Positions 23,741 to 37,132 are shown, numbered from the stretch's first letter. The stretch: 64,000 nt of DNA from Liolophura sinensis (GCF_032854445.1 NC_088300.1:59802984-59866983), one strand, 5' to 3'. The notes: generated from the letters alone by a model not told the origin. Translations and numbers: made by a program.

Positions 23741-25496
23741 CTTTTTATTATATTAAACCATTTTTGGCCTTTTTTTTTCAAAACGGCGTGTAGCATTGAA
23801 TTAAAACTTGGTACATATTTTCACCATGACCAATAACAGATCATGTTTGGCTTTTGGACAACTTTTGACCAAATAATGGACGATTTTTGTTCTGTTATTG
23901 AATTTGGCATATCTATTATTCTGAGAGCTCAAACCGGTAAAGGTATTTGGCGGGTTACACCAACTGTTGGTGGATTTCTGGTGAATATATATATATAGCA
24001 GTCTCTTCCAACCGTTCCCAATTATATCCACAAACGGTTTTCTCTTGTAGAATAAACTACCTTGCCAATCTTTCACCTTTGTCAGTCAACAGCCATCAAC
24101 ATCGCTTACAGCAAACTATAAACATGTTTACATCTACTGAACACTTTCAAAGCTATCCACGACCAAGGTAGTTTCAACTCCTTTATACTCGTTTCAATGC
24201 CGCAAGAATGTTATGTTGAATACCAGCTGTCAGTAGATATCGACGGCTTTGGACTGTCTACATTCACCTGGTCAGAAGTACAACTAGTCTAATAGTCCTT
24301 GGTAGGTCACAGGCTAAACAGTTCCGACAGTTGGCATTTTACCTTAACATCGGCAATTTTTCAACCCATTTTCAGTTTTTGCCTCTTCTCTTCATAGTGA
24401 AGCCATAAGATCATTTTTACGAAAATAGCACTTGTGTTTGCACGATGACAAAGCAATTGGTTGGCACATTTCCTTCCGTTTCTGCGGAAAACAAATATTA
24501 CGAGAGTTCCGTCCCTTGAATTGTCTTCCTGTGTAAGCGAGTTCCTCTGGCATGGTTCCGTTCTGTGCTATCTTAAAAACTGGTGTTTTTTTTTTAACTG
24601 TATTTACATCGAACACCCATGGCAATTAGTTAGTCACTTACATCTGTTCACGCAATCCCAAAGTCCGAACATAGCTATAAAGCGTTTGCTCTAGTCCAAT
24701 TAACCACCGCGCCATTTAGCTGCCAACAGCATAGATTATACAGGTGTACGCTTTCAAGGCTATTCATTCAGATGAAAGGATTGTCTACTACATGTAGTCT
24801 CTTCTATGCCTGCATTCTATGCAAGAAACGTATTTTAGAGACGGCTACAAATCTAGCAGGAATGTAGCCGATGGGTAAAGACGCCTGTGTGCAGTCTACG
24901 TTCCCATGGTCAAACGAACCAGACATTTTTAAACCAAACTTACACACTGGCTCCATTGTTTGCCGCGAGTGACATGTTACGTCCTCACCGGTTTGTCGGC
25001 AGAAAACAGGTGTTCAAGTGACGTACCGGGTGTTCAAGTGATGCCCACCGAGTGTACTGGGTGCTCAGATTTTTTTTTCTTTCACTAAAGAACTGTCTGC
25101 TTCACTCATCGGGATCTGAAAATCGGATCTGGGAATAAATACTGCCAAAATGGCGTCAACACATATATGTTAGTTGTATGTCAGCTTAACTGCCCACTGG
25201 TTTTGACTCATGGATCCTTAATGTCGTAATCAAATCAGGTGATTAAAGTCAGATGAACCACAAAACCCTCTGTTTCTCTCTACAATGTCTCATGAAAGCT
25301 GGATCCAAATGCATGAAATATAAACATTTCTCGTCTGACTTGGACTTTCAAGCGCGCAAATTAATTATGTTATTTAATTATATTACATTTAAGTACAATC
25401 CCAAATGGGTATGCATAAACACACTTTCTGTGTTTATACGGTTGAATATTTCCATTTTTAACAGAGAAAGTGATTGACGACACATGGTATTTATTT
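23741..25496. other. Intergenic sequence
   Basis: No gene found. Open frames here lack recognisable domains. AT-rich with scattered short T runs. Confidence 0.45.
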
Positions 25497-25672
25497 AAAT
25501 ATTTATTTATTTATTGCATTAGTGTGTTATGCCATACTCAAGAGTATTTCACATATACAACGAAGGCAAGCATTATGTTATGAGGAAAACCTGGCAGAGC
25601 CGTCTGCAAACCCACCACCATCCGCAGGTTGCTGACAGACCTTCCCATCCGGAGAAGATGCCAGCATGAGAC
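25497..25672 (-). mobile_element. tRNA-derived SINE, diverged copy
   Basis: Minus-oriented: a (TTTA)n tail, 'gccatactcaagagtatttcac', 'gcaagcattatg', 'accatccgcaggttgctgac', 'gaccttcccatccgg' and 'gccagcatgag' match the SINE body in order. The head is missing. Confidence 0.7.
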
Positions 25673-26350
25673 GTTTGACTTTCTGGGCAAATTGTTCAGT
25701 TCTCTCCTCACCTTCCACATCTTCTCTCCTAAAGGCCAACTGTAAAAATCTTTTCTGAAATGGCTTGATCTGATATGATTCCGCTCGATACAAAGTTAAC
25801 TGACAATACAGATTCGTAGCCACCAATCCGAAGTCTGTATAACTTATCATGATGTCCGTCAGTGACGAGGTAACTGGGCTACTAATATTCTCTAAAGTGA
25901 GTTTTGAATTTGTAAACCATGGTTACAACATATAAAGATAACTCATCACGATGTTTGACATGTGACCCAACCCACCGCTTATCACCCATTATAACTTGTG
26001 GTTTGGCGACCGATGAAAATGGGGGACAACTCATGGGTACAATGTAGAAAGCCTATGGCGTTTCGGTAGTCTCCCTTCGTCAAAACTCTCTCTTCATCAG
26101 TTGTTGGAATGGTTCTGGACTCCTCCTTCCATATTGTTCCACCTTCCATATGACGCTAACAAAATACAACCGAGAAGTCGTAAGAAACTCAACTTCCAGT
26201 CTACGATACAAATATTGTATAGTCTACTATTGCTGAGAATTTCAAGTGATTGTGAATCAAGAAGTACTTTACCGCAGCATACTAGATTTGAAGCGTGAGG
26301 AAAGGTAAGACGATGCTTTACTTATAGCTATGCAACGTTACAGACCACAG

Positions 26351-26490
26351 CATGAATAGTAAAACTAAAGCACGGACGAAAGTGTCATAGTTGACAAATG
26401 GTCATATATTACTGGTGAAGTCTAGCTTCTTGTCAACTTACCTCAGTTATGGTCTTATCTTTCTAATTGTTTATGCAAATACTTCATGAG
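26351..26490. repeat. Unnamed dispersed repeat family, copy (orientation A)
   Basis: 'agtgtcatagttgacaaatggtcat', 'actggtgaagtctagcttcttgtcaacttacctcag' (read in pieces) align with the copy at 6421. Confidence 0.55.
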
Positions 26491-26670
26491 CTAGGCGGAA
26501 ATATGTGAAAGAATGCAGTGTTGTTGATTGCAATTTATTCACTGCACGTTCTAAAATTACTCCAGAAATGCTGTATTGTCATCCCTTGAAAACCATGCAA
26601 AGTGACCAGGCTTCGGGAATACTTATTCAATCAGCAGGATCTTAGTATACGTAGGTCATATATGAAAATA

Positions 26671-26740
26671 TATAGTATGGAGAGTAAAAGCAGAGCAGCG
26701 ACAACAGTATGATAGTTTGCAAATGGTCACAAGGCTATTT
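26671..26740. repeat. Unnamed dispersed repeat family, partial copy (orientation A)
   Basis: 'tatggagagtaaaagcagag', 'agtatgatagtttgcaaatg' and 'gtcacaagg' match the family's first half; the second half is lost. Confidence 0.55.
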
Positions 26741-27437
26741 CATCTCGCCATTGTTTTTCATTTCCGTTTCATCCATTTGAAGTGTTTTCTGGGGAATAAA
26801 AGTACCTCACAACATTTTGTCAGTACAGTTTTCTGTCTTCCTGTGTTGTGTTAGGCAACCGTGCGTCAGTGTCATACTAGGTCTAGAATTCGCATTTATT
26901 TATTTTGCTTATTGAAGAACTTTTCGCACACACCACGCAATAGCGGTTAGTTCTATGAGTAGAAGAAACAGGGGGTGGTTGTGTAAACCTTTAATAAATT
27001 TCTGACAAACTTTCCAACGTGTGACGTACTCACTTGCACGCCATATTCGTGAAACACAAATGGTGTTCAACGTAGGAAGACCACGCAAATGATCCCATGA
27101 GCGCCTTGGATCGTTGACACCAAGAACGCGGGAACGAGGAGCGCGGCCGAATTTAGATATTTATTGTGCAAGAGTTTGTAGCATAATTTGGACATACATA
27201 CATAGATGTCGCTACGATGATACAATAGAATGGTGTTTTATGACAAACACATCTTTAATGCGGTGCCTTGCCTGGCAGGAAAATAGCAGGGATGCAATCA
27301 ATACATAAAGGTTCAGTTAAGTCTCTTCTATATCAGTGACGTCCAATAAACTGCTTTTGACATCACTACCTTTTTTCACCGAATATTACTGAAGCCATAG
27401 TGGTAAGGAGATATAAGCAGCTACTTTGGAAGAAATT

Positions 27438-27510
27438 TCATGAACAGTTAGAATAAAAGCCCAACTGAGGTAAACTAGACTAGAGGCCGGATTTCAGTGG
27501 TTATTTATTT
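27438..27510. repeat. Unnamed dispersed repeat family, partial copy (orientation B)
   Basis: 'catgaacagttagaataaag', 'cccaactgaggtaaact' and 'agaggccggatttcagtgg' follow the family order. Confidence 0.55.
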
Positions 27511-28159
27511 TTATTATTACTAAGTCTTATATGCACGTACCTCATTCTTTAAAAATAAAGTGTTTAATTTTATTGAAATATCGGCCTAAAATTAATCAGG
27601 ATGAACAAGGACGAATATCTGTTATATTTTAAAATCGTCATTATTTTTTTTGAAGTGACCAACTATAATGTAGACAATAATATTTTGTTAATATTCATTA
27701 TTTTCACTTGGTAGCTCAACGCGCGCAGCTCTTTCATAAATAAATTGGACGACTGAGATTCCACTGAATGTTTTAGAGTTTGTGGTTTGACATAGGTAGC
27801 ACTAGTGGTTGTTTTATTAACTATTTTGGTCTTAAATAGGACAAAGTAAACACAGATATTACTTCCAAATAAACAACACACAAACCTCCAATAGTATATT
27901 ACAACCAGTTGAAGAAAACCTAAATTTGTCACTTTCTACAGTGGAAAAATGGAAAAGTTTTTAAACTTGCAACTATCTGTTATGCTCAAACGGGCTAGGC
28001 GTAAACCAATATGTAATGAATTAATGAAGTTAATAAGTCCAAAATGATTTAAAAACTGCTTTCCGTTTTCTAAAAAGGATGTATTTTTTTTTCAGAAATA
28101 TGTTTCTTGGGTAAGTTGCTTGTAATTTACAACTGTTCATGCATTTTACGTGTTCGAAT

Positions 28160-28225
28160 ACAACCCAAACTGAGGTAAATTTACATTGTCGTCACTGATT
28201 TTATTCTCTGTGCTGTGGTCTTTTA
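28160..28225. repeat. Unnamed dispersed repeat family, diverged fragment (orientation B)
   Basis: 'caacccaaactgaggtaaat' followed by 'gtcgtcactgattttattct' keeps the two ends of the family with the middle deleted. Confidence 0.4.
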
Positions 28226-29061
28226 TTTAATGTCACACATACTTATGATATTTTTGCGTTGTATTTTTCAGAAATCCGAAGCGGCCACTACTTTCGTCTC
28301 CCCTCAATGGCCACATACGACAGGTTTGAGTGTAATATTATGCTCAGATTTTGTTCGCTTTCTATTTAACATTTGCAAGGCATTAATATAACCTCTACAA
28401 ACTTTTGATTTCGTTTGATTCCAGAGTGTGTGCTCTTGCTTTTCTTGAACTTGTGACCTGATAACTACTGATGCAAATTAATAACTATGCTGATACCATT
28501 GGCTTCATGGATGGGGCGGGTAAGAATAGCCATGAGATAGAAGCACACATAGAGACATACACGTGGGTTGAATTTGAATAGAGAAATTTCAGTCACAGCG
28601 GCGGGAAGAATGTTTTGATGACACTCCCTCTAATTAACCATCAGCTGTTGGCTAATGAATCCATTAATTGCTGCCTGCGAGAACACGTGAAGTGTTGCTT
28701 TAGAAGTAGGTCCTACTCTAAATTTGCTGGATGAATATATCCGGAGGAAAATATGAATATAATCATACACATATGTAGAAGCCTTGTATGAATCATCGAC
28801 ATAGTTGTAAGAAGCACTGACAAGCTATCTGTCATAAACCATTTCTGAAGCACTTAAAACTTTGCGCACAGCCTCGAGTTGGTATTTTCAATATTTTTGA
28901 CACAAATTTATTTTGATGCCTCCTTTACAGCTTCATCTGGTCCATTTTAACCCACGTCAGTCTTTCCTCACTGAATCGCCAGAGCACCACCTTAGCGGAA
29001 GTTGGCCCACTTAGGAAGAGCCGGAGGCGGTCTCTGGTGGCAGATCTGTGAACTAGTCATC

Positions 29062-29172
29062 ATGGGAGGTCACTCCGCCCAAGGCAGTCAGCCAGAAGAT
29101 TCGTACAACATTCGCCGTGTGGCGGATGCCAGAATGTCGGCCAAACAATGGAACTGTAATTGTGCGTTGTAG
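29062..29172 (+). CDS. Possible small ORF or orphan exon (36 aa)
   Basis: An ATG in strong context (A at -3, G at +4) opens 36 codons starting MGGHSAQGSQ and ending WNCNCAL, stop TAG at 29170-29172. The surrounding GC-richer stretch has a candidate acceptor (tcctttacag) ending at 28930 and a candidate donor (gtaaat) directly after the stop. MGG at the start would suit N-myristoylation. No homology is recognised and chance is quite possible. Confidence 0.15.
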   Translation: MGGHSAQGSQPEDSYNIRRVADARMSAKQWNCNCAL

Positions 29173-29465
29173 GTAAATAAACTTGTTCATTGCGTGGAAG
29201 ATGAAATCAGGCTGCTCACCAGGAAGTCAGCGTCTTCGTGTCAAAACTGAAAACATAGCGCCCGAAGGTGTAATGTAAGTTTAATTGGACGCTCGTCAGA
29301 GGTTCTGTTGTGTCACTTATAACCCATTTTAAGACATGGATTAGCTGTTGGGTTTTTTATATACATAACTCCTGAAAAAAATAACATCAGCACGTCTAAT
29401 GAAGAGTAAAATAAACTAAAATAACAATCAACATTTGAATCGAATTCACACCCGTAAGATTGATT

Positions 29466-29580
29466 TACATGAGCAGTACTTAGAATAAAGCCCAAACTGA
29501 CGTAAACTGACAAGAGGCCGGATGTCACTGCTTATACATGTGACAGTCTGTCAATTATTACATTGTTCTACATGTAATTG
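29466..29580. repeat. Unnamed dispersed repeat family, copy (orientation B)
   Basis: 'aataaagcccaaactgacgt', 'aaactgacaagaggccggat' and 'gtcactgcttatacatgtgac' match the family's left and central parts. Confidence 0.6.
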
Positions 29581-29820
29581 TCCTCTGGGTTTGACTTTTA
29601 TTTTCTATTTTTACATAAACGGGGATTTTGCTGGTGGCCAAATCACCATGACGTGGCCCATTTTCTTTCTTGTATTTCAGTTTATTGAATGTGGTGAAAA
29701 CACATCGTTTGAATAATTCTGGACCCGTGTCTAATAAATTGCAATAACAGTGGCTGTATGTTTTGCCAAATTCTGCTTTAGACATGGTGGTAGGGCGCGC
29801 ACAAGATGCTACTTCCAAGC

Positions 29821-29985
29821 ATTTAAATGAACAGTTACAAAATTAATATGATAACGGACCCTAGAATTACAACCCTGATGGCGGTAAACTGACAGGATGC
29901 CGGATTTCACCAATTGAGTTACCATGACCATTGGCCAGCTATATCAGGCACTGGTGCCGCTACTCTGGTTTACTTTTTTACTGTA
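29821..29985. repeat. Unnamed dispersed repeat family, copy (orientation B)
   Basis: One of the longer copies: 'gcggtaaactgacaggatgc', 'cggatttcaccaattgagtt', 'accattggccagctatatca' and 'gccgctactctggttta' in order. Confidence 0.6.
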
Positions 29986-30098
29986 CACAATATGCGCGTT
30001 ATCTATAGGAATTAAATGGTGGATGAAAGATCGGCCCTGTATTCCAGCAGCTATAAGTTATTGCCACATCGAGCGACGTGTTAATGGTGAGTGACCTT

Positions 30099-30155
30099 CA
30101 GAGCGGCGGCCGGGCAAAGCTCTGGGAGACCCACGACCATCAGCAGGTCACAGCT
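30099..30155 (-). mobile_element. tRNA-derived SINE, short diverged fragment
   Basis: 'gagcggcggccgggcaaagc' then 'gagacccacgaccatcagca' resembles the central SINE body in minus orientation; both ends are lost. Confidence 0.4.
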
Positions 30156-32431
30156 AAAATGTAGTGTAGATTACATACTGTCCGAGTACCATTCATTACC
30201 CCACACAAGACAAAATAACAACACATAGGGATCTGGATGTGTGACTTATTGGTAATATGTACAACTCTTAACCACTGACACACCGGGTTCTGGATCAATC
30301 CCAGCTCTTGGCAGGATATTTCTGGATTTCCCCGCTCTCAATAATTGTTGTGTAACCTTCACGTAAGCTTATGGCGTTGCTCCTGAGGCAGATTGTGAGG
30401 TTCTGCTTTCGTTGTTAATCACATGTCTTCCATGACGTGTAAGTCCAATGTACATGAGAAAGTTCCCTGGTAAGCTGCTAAAGGTCGGTGGTTTATATAT
30501 GCCAGTCTGATGTTCTCTGGAACTCGTATATATAAGCGAAAAATTCTTGATTACGGTATTGAAGAACCGTAAAAAAACAAAAAACATAGTAATAAAACAT
30601 CTGTAGCAATACATGCGTTACATATGCTGCTAAATCTGAGTCCCATTAAACCTATCCGACACCCTAAAATAAAACCCTATTTATTTACAGTTTACCTGTA
30701 CTTCCTCCTTTACATAAATTGGTAAGTTTGGTTTATCACATGCATGTGTCGGTCTTGGTAGTCCGTATCACTGACGGAAAGTTGACTGCCTAAAGAGAGA
30801 GTGCACTATCAAATATCTAAACATGAACCGCACTTGCCAAAGGCTATTGCTGCCGTCACACTTGACTTTGTGTTGAACACATGTTAAATGTAATCTCATA
30901 CAGACGGATTTATGTACCCCAAATGATACTCAGATAAAGTGACGATTTATACACGACAGACCTCTCGCTAATAGGGACTGGATTGATGACAATATTTACA
31001 CTTCTACAATTTGTCCTGTATATCTATAATTCCAAACTGATACATGTTATACATCTACGACACACACACTTTTTACAATATTATTCCCAACGAAAAATGG
31101 TTACATTATAATAGAGGCAACCATACGTACATCCTTATTGTTTCGTGTTAATTTTATTCTAATCTAATTGTCAATAATTTTATGCCTACGGCAAACAACT
31201 AGGAATTATTTATTCGGTTTTTTGTTCTTGGGGAAACAATACTGATGAGAAACACTTTGGAGACGAAAAGAAAATCATTTTTAAAAACAATCTGGTTTTG
31301 AGTGTCCATAAAGAGAGAAGCTTCAGGTTTTAACAGAGGTGAATGTTAAATGACTTGATAAGTGATACATATGTTATTTGTGAGCCGTGAGCCGTGGTAA
31401 ATTGGAGGAAATTTTCTCTGACATGAGTTTGGAAAAAAAATGTACGCTCGTTGTTATGAACGGTTGGCTTTGTTTGGGTGCTAAAGCAGCATATTATTTC
31501 ACATGTAAACAAAGCCCTCATGCAGTATACCAATGAGGAGAAAGAGAATCCAAAAAGATATTTCATGTTCATCAGGCGCCAAAATGTCTCAGTGGGATCT
31601 AATTATTTGGGAAGTTTCGATATACAGAATTGAGTCGATGCTTTGCGCGTTAGCATTTATTTTATAATCACTTGGATGTGCCTCCGTCCATATTTAGATG
31701 TTGGTGGAATGTAACGTATACTGAGTGGCGAAGATCAAAGAGATTTGCTCTTCTAGTAAAGGACCTCATTGACGACGGCTTACAAATCTCGGCGGAGGGG
31801 CTCGTCCACATTTGGGGGTATACATACTTGGTGACGAGAACAGGATAGTTTCAGGGTAGCAGAAGACTAGGGCACTATAAGGAGAAGCGAGGCTTCTGCC
31901 GATACTAAATACCCATGTTCAGCCATAAATGAAGACAGCGATCACAGCGATGGAAGTGTGTAAACGTGTGCGTTGTTCTTCACAGATTATCCAATTCTCC
32001 CCATTTGCTGATTAAATACATTTGAAGGTGAATTATGCCTAACAGAACGCCCATTTGTTGATGTAGTCCATCATATCGAGTGAGCAGTTTGACACACTGA
32101 ACTAACAGAGGCGTCTGTCTTTCTTCCGGCATCTGTTGGTCCTGACTCGGATCCCGGTCACTAATTATGAGTGACATGGGTCCGTGCCGGCCAATTGCCC
32201 TGTCAAAATACCCACACTTAATACCAACGTCTTCAAAAGGGGATGGAAATAACCATACATCACAGTGATAATTTGGGAAGGGCACTCTAATTCATAACTA
32301 ATGGCACAGCCGATATTTTTGTCTAGGAAATAGAAGCCTATCGGTACTGAACGAACCGGTATTATAATGGCAAAAATATGCTATTGCAAACCAAATAATA
32401 ATTGCCAAGAAAATGCGTCAAATAACCTGTT
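30156..32431. other. Intergenic sequence
   Basis: No gene or clear repeat family seen. Minus-strand open frames at 31330-31572 and 31980-32285 have no recognisable domains. Confidence 0.4.
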
Positions 32432-32479
32432 AAAATCGCGACAGTAAAAATATTGCCTTATTTTTACTGTCGCGATTTT
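32432..32479. repeat. Perfect hairpin: 21-bp arms, 6-base loop
   Basis: Arms 32432-32452 and 32459-32479 are exact reverse complements (core tcgcgacagtaaaaa) around the loop ttgcct. Just outside, cgtca (about 32417-32421) could pair with tgacg (32479-32483). It could be a snap-back repeat relic or a transcribed hairpin; no transcript evidence can be seen. Confidence 0.85.
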
Positions 32480-35400
32480 GACGTGGTATTCCAGAGGCAA
32501 TGGTGTCGATATTCTCTTCTACTAAGTCTGTTCAAACATTAACTGTCCCTGGAGAAAAGGTGTATAATGATTTCTGTATTATACAAAGCCCAACCGTCAC
32601 TACACAAACTCACAGGAGATATCAAAATGTTTTGATTTTAAATCAGTTTTAAAGTTTTAATATTTGAAGTAAAATTGAAAGTACAGTGCCAATATATATC
32701 GGTAAGATTTCAATGTCCTGTTTATGGTTTTCCTATTGCAGGCAGTCTGGCACATAAGCACAAACTGCATCATTGTAACAATTAAAGCAGAACGTAAAGT
32801 ATCTTGTACGGTACAAAAGTTCCCAGAGGCCTTTGAACAGAAAGTCATTTTCATGTTCGTGAAAGAGAAAAAAATAAACCGTTTTCTCTTGGATGTTTGA
32901 GAAGCAATAAGGCGGGATAGTGCAACCATAGATGAAATCGTTATGCGGTCCTAGACTGGTGTAATTCCGCGCATGTCAGTGTGTTAAGTGGTTAAATCAC
33001 CCGTAACCGAACAACTGTTCCACTACTCAAGCTTAGCCAATATCGGGACAGGGTTGACATAGGCAAAAACAACTTGTTAAGGGCTAGCGTAAACAGAAAG
33101 TGTCTTTTTTGTGGACAGATTTACATGAAATTTTGGCGAAGATCAATTTGATAATATATACAATGAACATTAAAAAATGCTGTTTACTAAAATGTTTGTA
33201 GACAAATAAACCGTATTAAAATTACCATACATGTATTTAAAAGACTTTTAAAGTGTGAGATTTATTGTTCTTAACAATGACAAGATTAGTGCAATAAAAC
33301 CACGTTCTGGTGTCTCCCGCGGTCTTCACAAACAAACTAGTGCTTTAAGCTTACAAAATAATTCCGGTAACAAGAAAATAACTTCTTCAAAGTTTTTCCA
33401 GGGTACAAACACTTAGCTTACGTTTTTTGTTTTCGTATGTTTTTAGAAAAGTAAGAGAGATCGTTAAATAGTATGAGAGTCAGCGTGGAAGACACTGACG
33501 GAACCCTAATGACATGCACAGGTGGACATCACGTGCTAGCCAACGCTCATTTATTATTTTGCTTTTCGGTCAAACATCTTGTTCATCTGGCTTCGTATTT
33601 ATCACATGTAACCATGTTTAACCAGCAATAAGCAGTGTTTGATTTTATCTCGGAGTGTCTTATCTGGAGTAAATCTGTTCCATTCTCGGTATATTCATCT
33701 ATATATCGCATGTTCCACATAAGACCACCGGCGCTGATTACCATCATCACATATGTATAGTATATAACTGCTGTTATTACGGGAGCGTTTAACCTCCTGC
33801 AGAGAACCGTTACTTTGTAAACTGCAGATCAATGAGCAAGTTATAATTAAAGTGGCCGCATGTCTTCACAGACCTTTAAACATCAGACGAACGTAGCAAG
33901 GGCCCTGTACATCCCCTGGGGAAAACCTTATCAGTACACACATACATGTCTTCTTTGAGACTCCATCATCCACACAAGTGTACTGTTTTACAGTTCTAAT
34001 TGAAGAGAGAATGTAAAAAAGTAGAACTTTATAAGCATAATTACTGTTATATACTTCACAGAGTATATTCGTTAAAAAAAAACATTTGGAGACAGTACGA
34101 AGTCAAAGAAGGATAATATAGAATGACCTTGGAAAGTATTAGAATTGGTTCGTTGTTTTCTCACAGATCAATGAGTGCACAACTAAACAAACAGAAACTT
34201 CAATACATAAAATACGGTTAAGTTAATCAAAAAGTCAGCGCAGAAAATAAATATTAAAACTGTTTTCAGAAGAATTCAAAACCGGATACAGTATCTACAA
34301 TACTAGGATACATACATATCTGTTTAAAAAATATTAACGTTAGTACTGTGAAACATTAACAGATTCGACCAGTTTAATATCACCTTACGGTAATACCTGG
34401 TTTCAGCTAAACTGATCAGAAATAATATTTAATCTATAAAACGCAGACTTAAATTACTGAAGTGAAAATATTGCTTCTTAAATGGCAAGCCGTTTAATAT
34501 TTATTTACACGCATACAAATGGTAAACGGAACAATTAAGAACCCGGGACTTATACAAAAACGTCAATTGAAATAAGTAAATTCGGATGATAAAGAATAAC
34601 ATCTGTATGAGATTCTATTATTTCAATATATGCAGTAAATTACAGAGGTTTGTCTGCCATTCTACATCATGTTGGTTGAGAGTATGGGTAGATAGTAAGT
34701 CATTAACGGGAAATCAACTGTCTCATTAAAGCCATTGACCTCCAGGCCACGCCACAGGAAGTTACCCTGTCTTGTCAACGATTACATTTGTCATGCGTAC
34801 AAACTGACCGTTTCAGTGCGTGTTAGGTCCAACGAAACAAAAGCTTGTTTGTCTGACAGCTTTAGTCGTTTACATCCTTAAGACGAATACTCTTCTGTGG
34901 ATCACCCCTGTTGCTGATTGGCATCAAGTGCCGAGCTATTATTGACGTATTAAATAAGAAAGGTTGAGAAGCACATCCATTTATCACTCTTGCGCACGCC
35001 AAAAGAACAGACAACTTTGGCTAAATGAATGGCTTAAAGCCCTTTGACTTGTAACTTGTTTCGTCTGTTTGTTGACAATTCTAATCATCGAAACTGACCT
35101 AAAGTTATTCACAGGAATTTCTTTCGAAAAAGCGACGCAGATATCTTCTCAAGTGGAAAAATATTGGGGAACTATTTTACGTTCGCCCAGTCTTGGTTGG
35201 AGTGGATATTTGAGGGCGGCGGGCTGGGTCTCGGATAACAGCATCTGGCACTGTTTGTCTACAGTTAACGCTGGACCTGTCATCACCAAGATGAATTAAG
35301 TAAACAGACAGCAGTACTCCATCAGTCTCCGCCCAAACGTTTTAATTATGTAACCATTTAACTTCTAATTTCTTCGTTTATTTTCCATGGATATACATTT

Positions 35401-37132
35401 ACCTAATGAAGCGTCAGACGAACCAAATAAAAAAGGCGCCAACTGAATATCACGTATTACAAAAAAGTGGACAATTTTCAACACAGAAAATATGGCTGTC
35501 GACAATTTATCACTGTGTTAGTCAGTTCTTTTTGTTGTTCTTGGTGGTCTTTATCACAGATATTTTACACATATAAGCCTAAAATATTACCGTTTGCCGT
35601 CTAAAATATTAGCGTGTGCCACTAAGTGGCAAGACTGAACTTGAAAAGTTGAAAGCCAAGCTCGACACCGTGCACTATGCAAAATGAAAAAAGACAGCGT
35701 AAACAAAAACAAATACATATCGAATATGGTTGATGTTATCTAACATAAGAATGATATTAGATACATATACGTATCTTTCTTGTATGGAACAAGAAGTCTT
35801 GCTTCTGCCTTATGTGTATAAGTTGTAGCTATACCCAATTCAAATGTATAGTATGTTTGTAAAAGATGCTTACACAGTCACAAGACCCACCTCCACGCCA
35901 ACCAGGGATATTTATTCATTTATGTGTTTTAACGCAATAGTAACAACAATTAGCATGTGTTGATGAAGCGATATTTTGAAATCGATTAGATCTTTCACCC
36001 ACTGCTTCTCATTTAGCTGCAATTGTATTGATCACTCCAGTGATGCTAGTAAGTTTTGCCAAAGCTAAAGAAATAAAAAATAAATCTATATGTGAACAAC
36101 AATATATATATAGATTTATACTAGATATAAAACGCAATAGTGCATGGGCACCTAGGATGTAAGCACACTATTAACTTCATCCAAACAAAAGTGTCATTTT
36201 ATTGGTGTGGGGATGAGACTGGTATTCAGATTAAAGCATGGAATAACATGTAATACATATTTGAATAACTGATCCCAAGTGCATAATCCCAGATCAAAAC
36301 TTCTCATCCCCGTTTTTCGACATCATGTATACAAATGGGCTGCAAAAATGAAAAGAGTATGCATTTCCTCGCGGGTGCATGCCATAAAAAATTCTAATAT
36401 ATACCTCAAGTTGATGAATTATAAATAAAGCCAGCTCCAAAATCCGCTGTGGGCGACTCCTTTTTGCCTAAAACACTAGTCCTGAAGTCTTCTGTGTTAG
36501 GAGAAAAATTGCCGTCGAAAACCGCCGAAGTGCAGTTCGTACATTTCCGGTAGAACTCTTCTTCCCAGAAGGTGGGCGAACAGTACAGTTCGTTTTCCGC
36601 TTGACGATCGGGAAGCCAGAATGTTGGACGTATGTTCCGAGCTTGCACGAACAAACTGGCAGTTTTAACGACTCTCATTGGCTGAGAGGCAACACACCTT
36701 CAGCATAAATTAGAGGGTGTTAAAGATGGAGTACGCGATGGACTCAGCGATTTAGGCCAGCTATGGCCGTTTTCAGGCTTTACGTGTGTGGCGAGGAAAA
36801 ATCGCAAAATTATGCAGCAGGCAAAACCAGACCAAAAAAAATGTTCTCTTTTCAGCCTATAGTGTCATGTTTTTAAGTTTTCTTCTCCTTTAACCGTGGT
36901 CAAGAACTTAGTACACGATAATTTTCTCCAGTTTACACACCGATATTGTGCAGCATGAGTTAATTTGTTTTATACACCTCAGTGATTTATAAATTTCTTT
37001 ACACTATCTATCAGTTTACAATAGTTTATATATTTGTGTTTTAAGTGGAAACCCCCATATGATTTCATTAAGGTCACGTTGTCTATTTTGAAAAGCATTC
37101 TAAAGTGTTAACCCGGGGCTAGGGGATTTTTA
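32480..37132. other. Intergenic AT-rich sequence
   Basis: No gene found. At about 36205-36290 there is a fragment related to the MITE-like element at 3090 ('ggatgagactggtatt', then a degraded 'ttgaataactgatccc'). The rest appears unique. Confidence 0.4.

Larger units (their letters stand above)
25673..29060. other. Intergenic sequence with four unnamed-family repeat copies
   Basis: No gene found. Copies of the unnamed repeat lie at 26351-26490, 26671-26740, 27438-27510 and 28160-28225. A minus-strand frame of 90 codons (25578-25850) runs into the SINE but has no recognisable domain. Confidence 0.45.

Noticed and set aside
23801-24076. Minus-strand frame as reverse transcriptase of the retrotransposon relic
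   Set aside because: It lacks the RT catalytic motif and any recognisable RT blocks; the element cannot be traced upstream of its RNase H.
31980-32285. 101-codon minus-strand frame
   Set aside because: No recognised motif or supporting context; likely chance.
32432-32479. MicroRNA precursor
   Set aside because: The stem is perfectly paired with a 6-base loop, unlike the mismatched ~22-nt duplexes with larger loops usual for animal microRNAs; no expression data.
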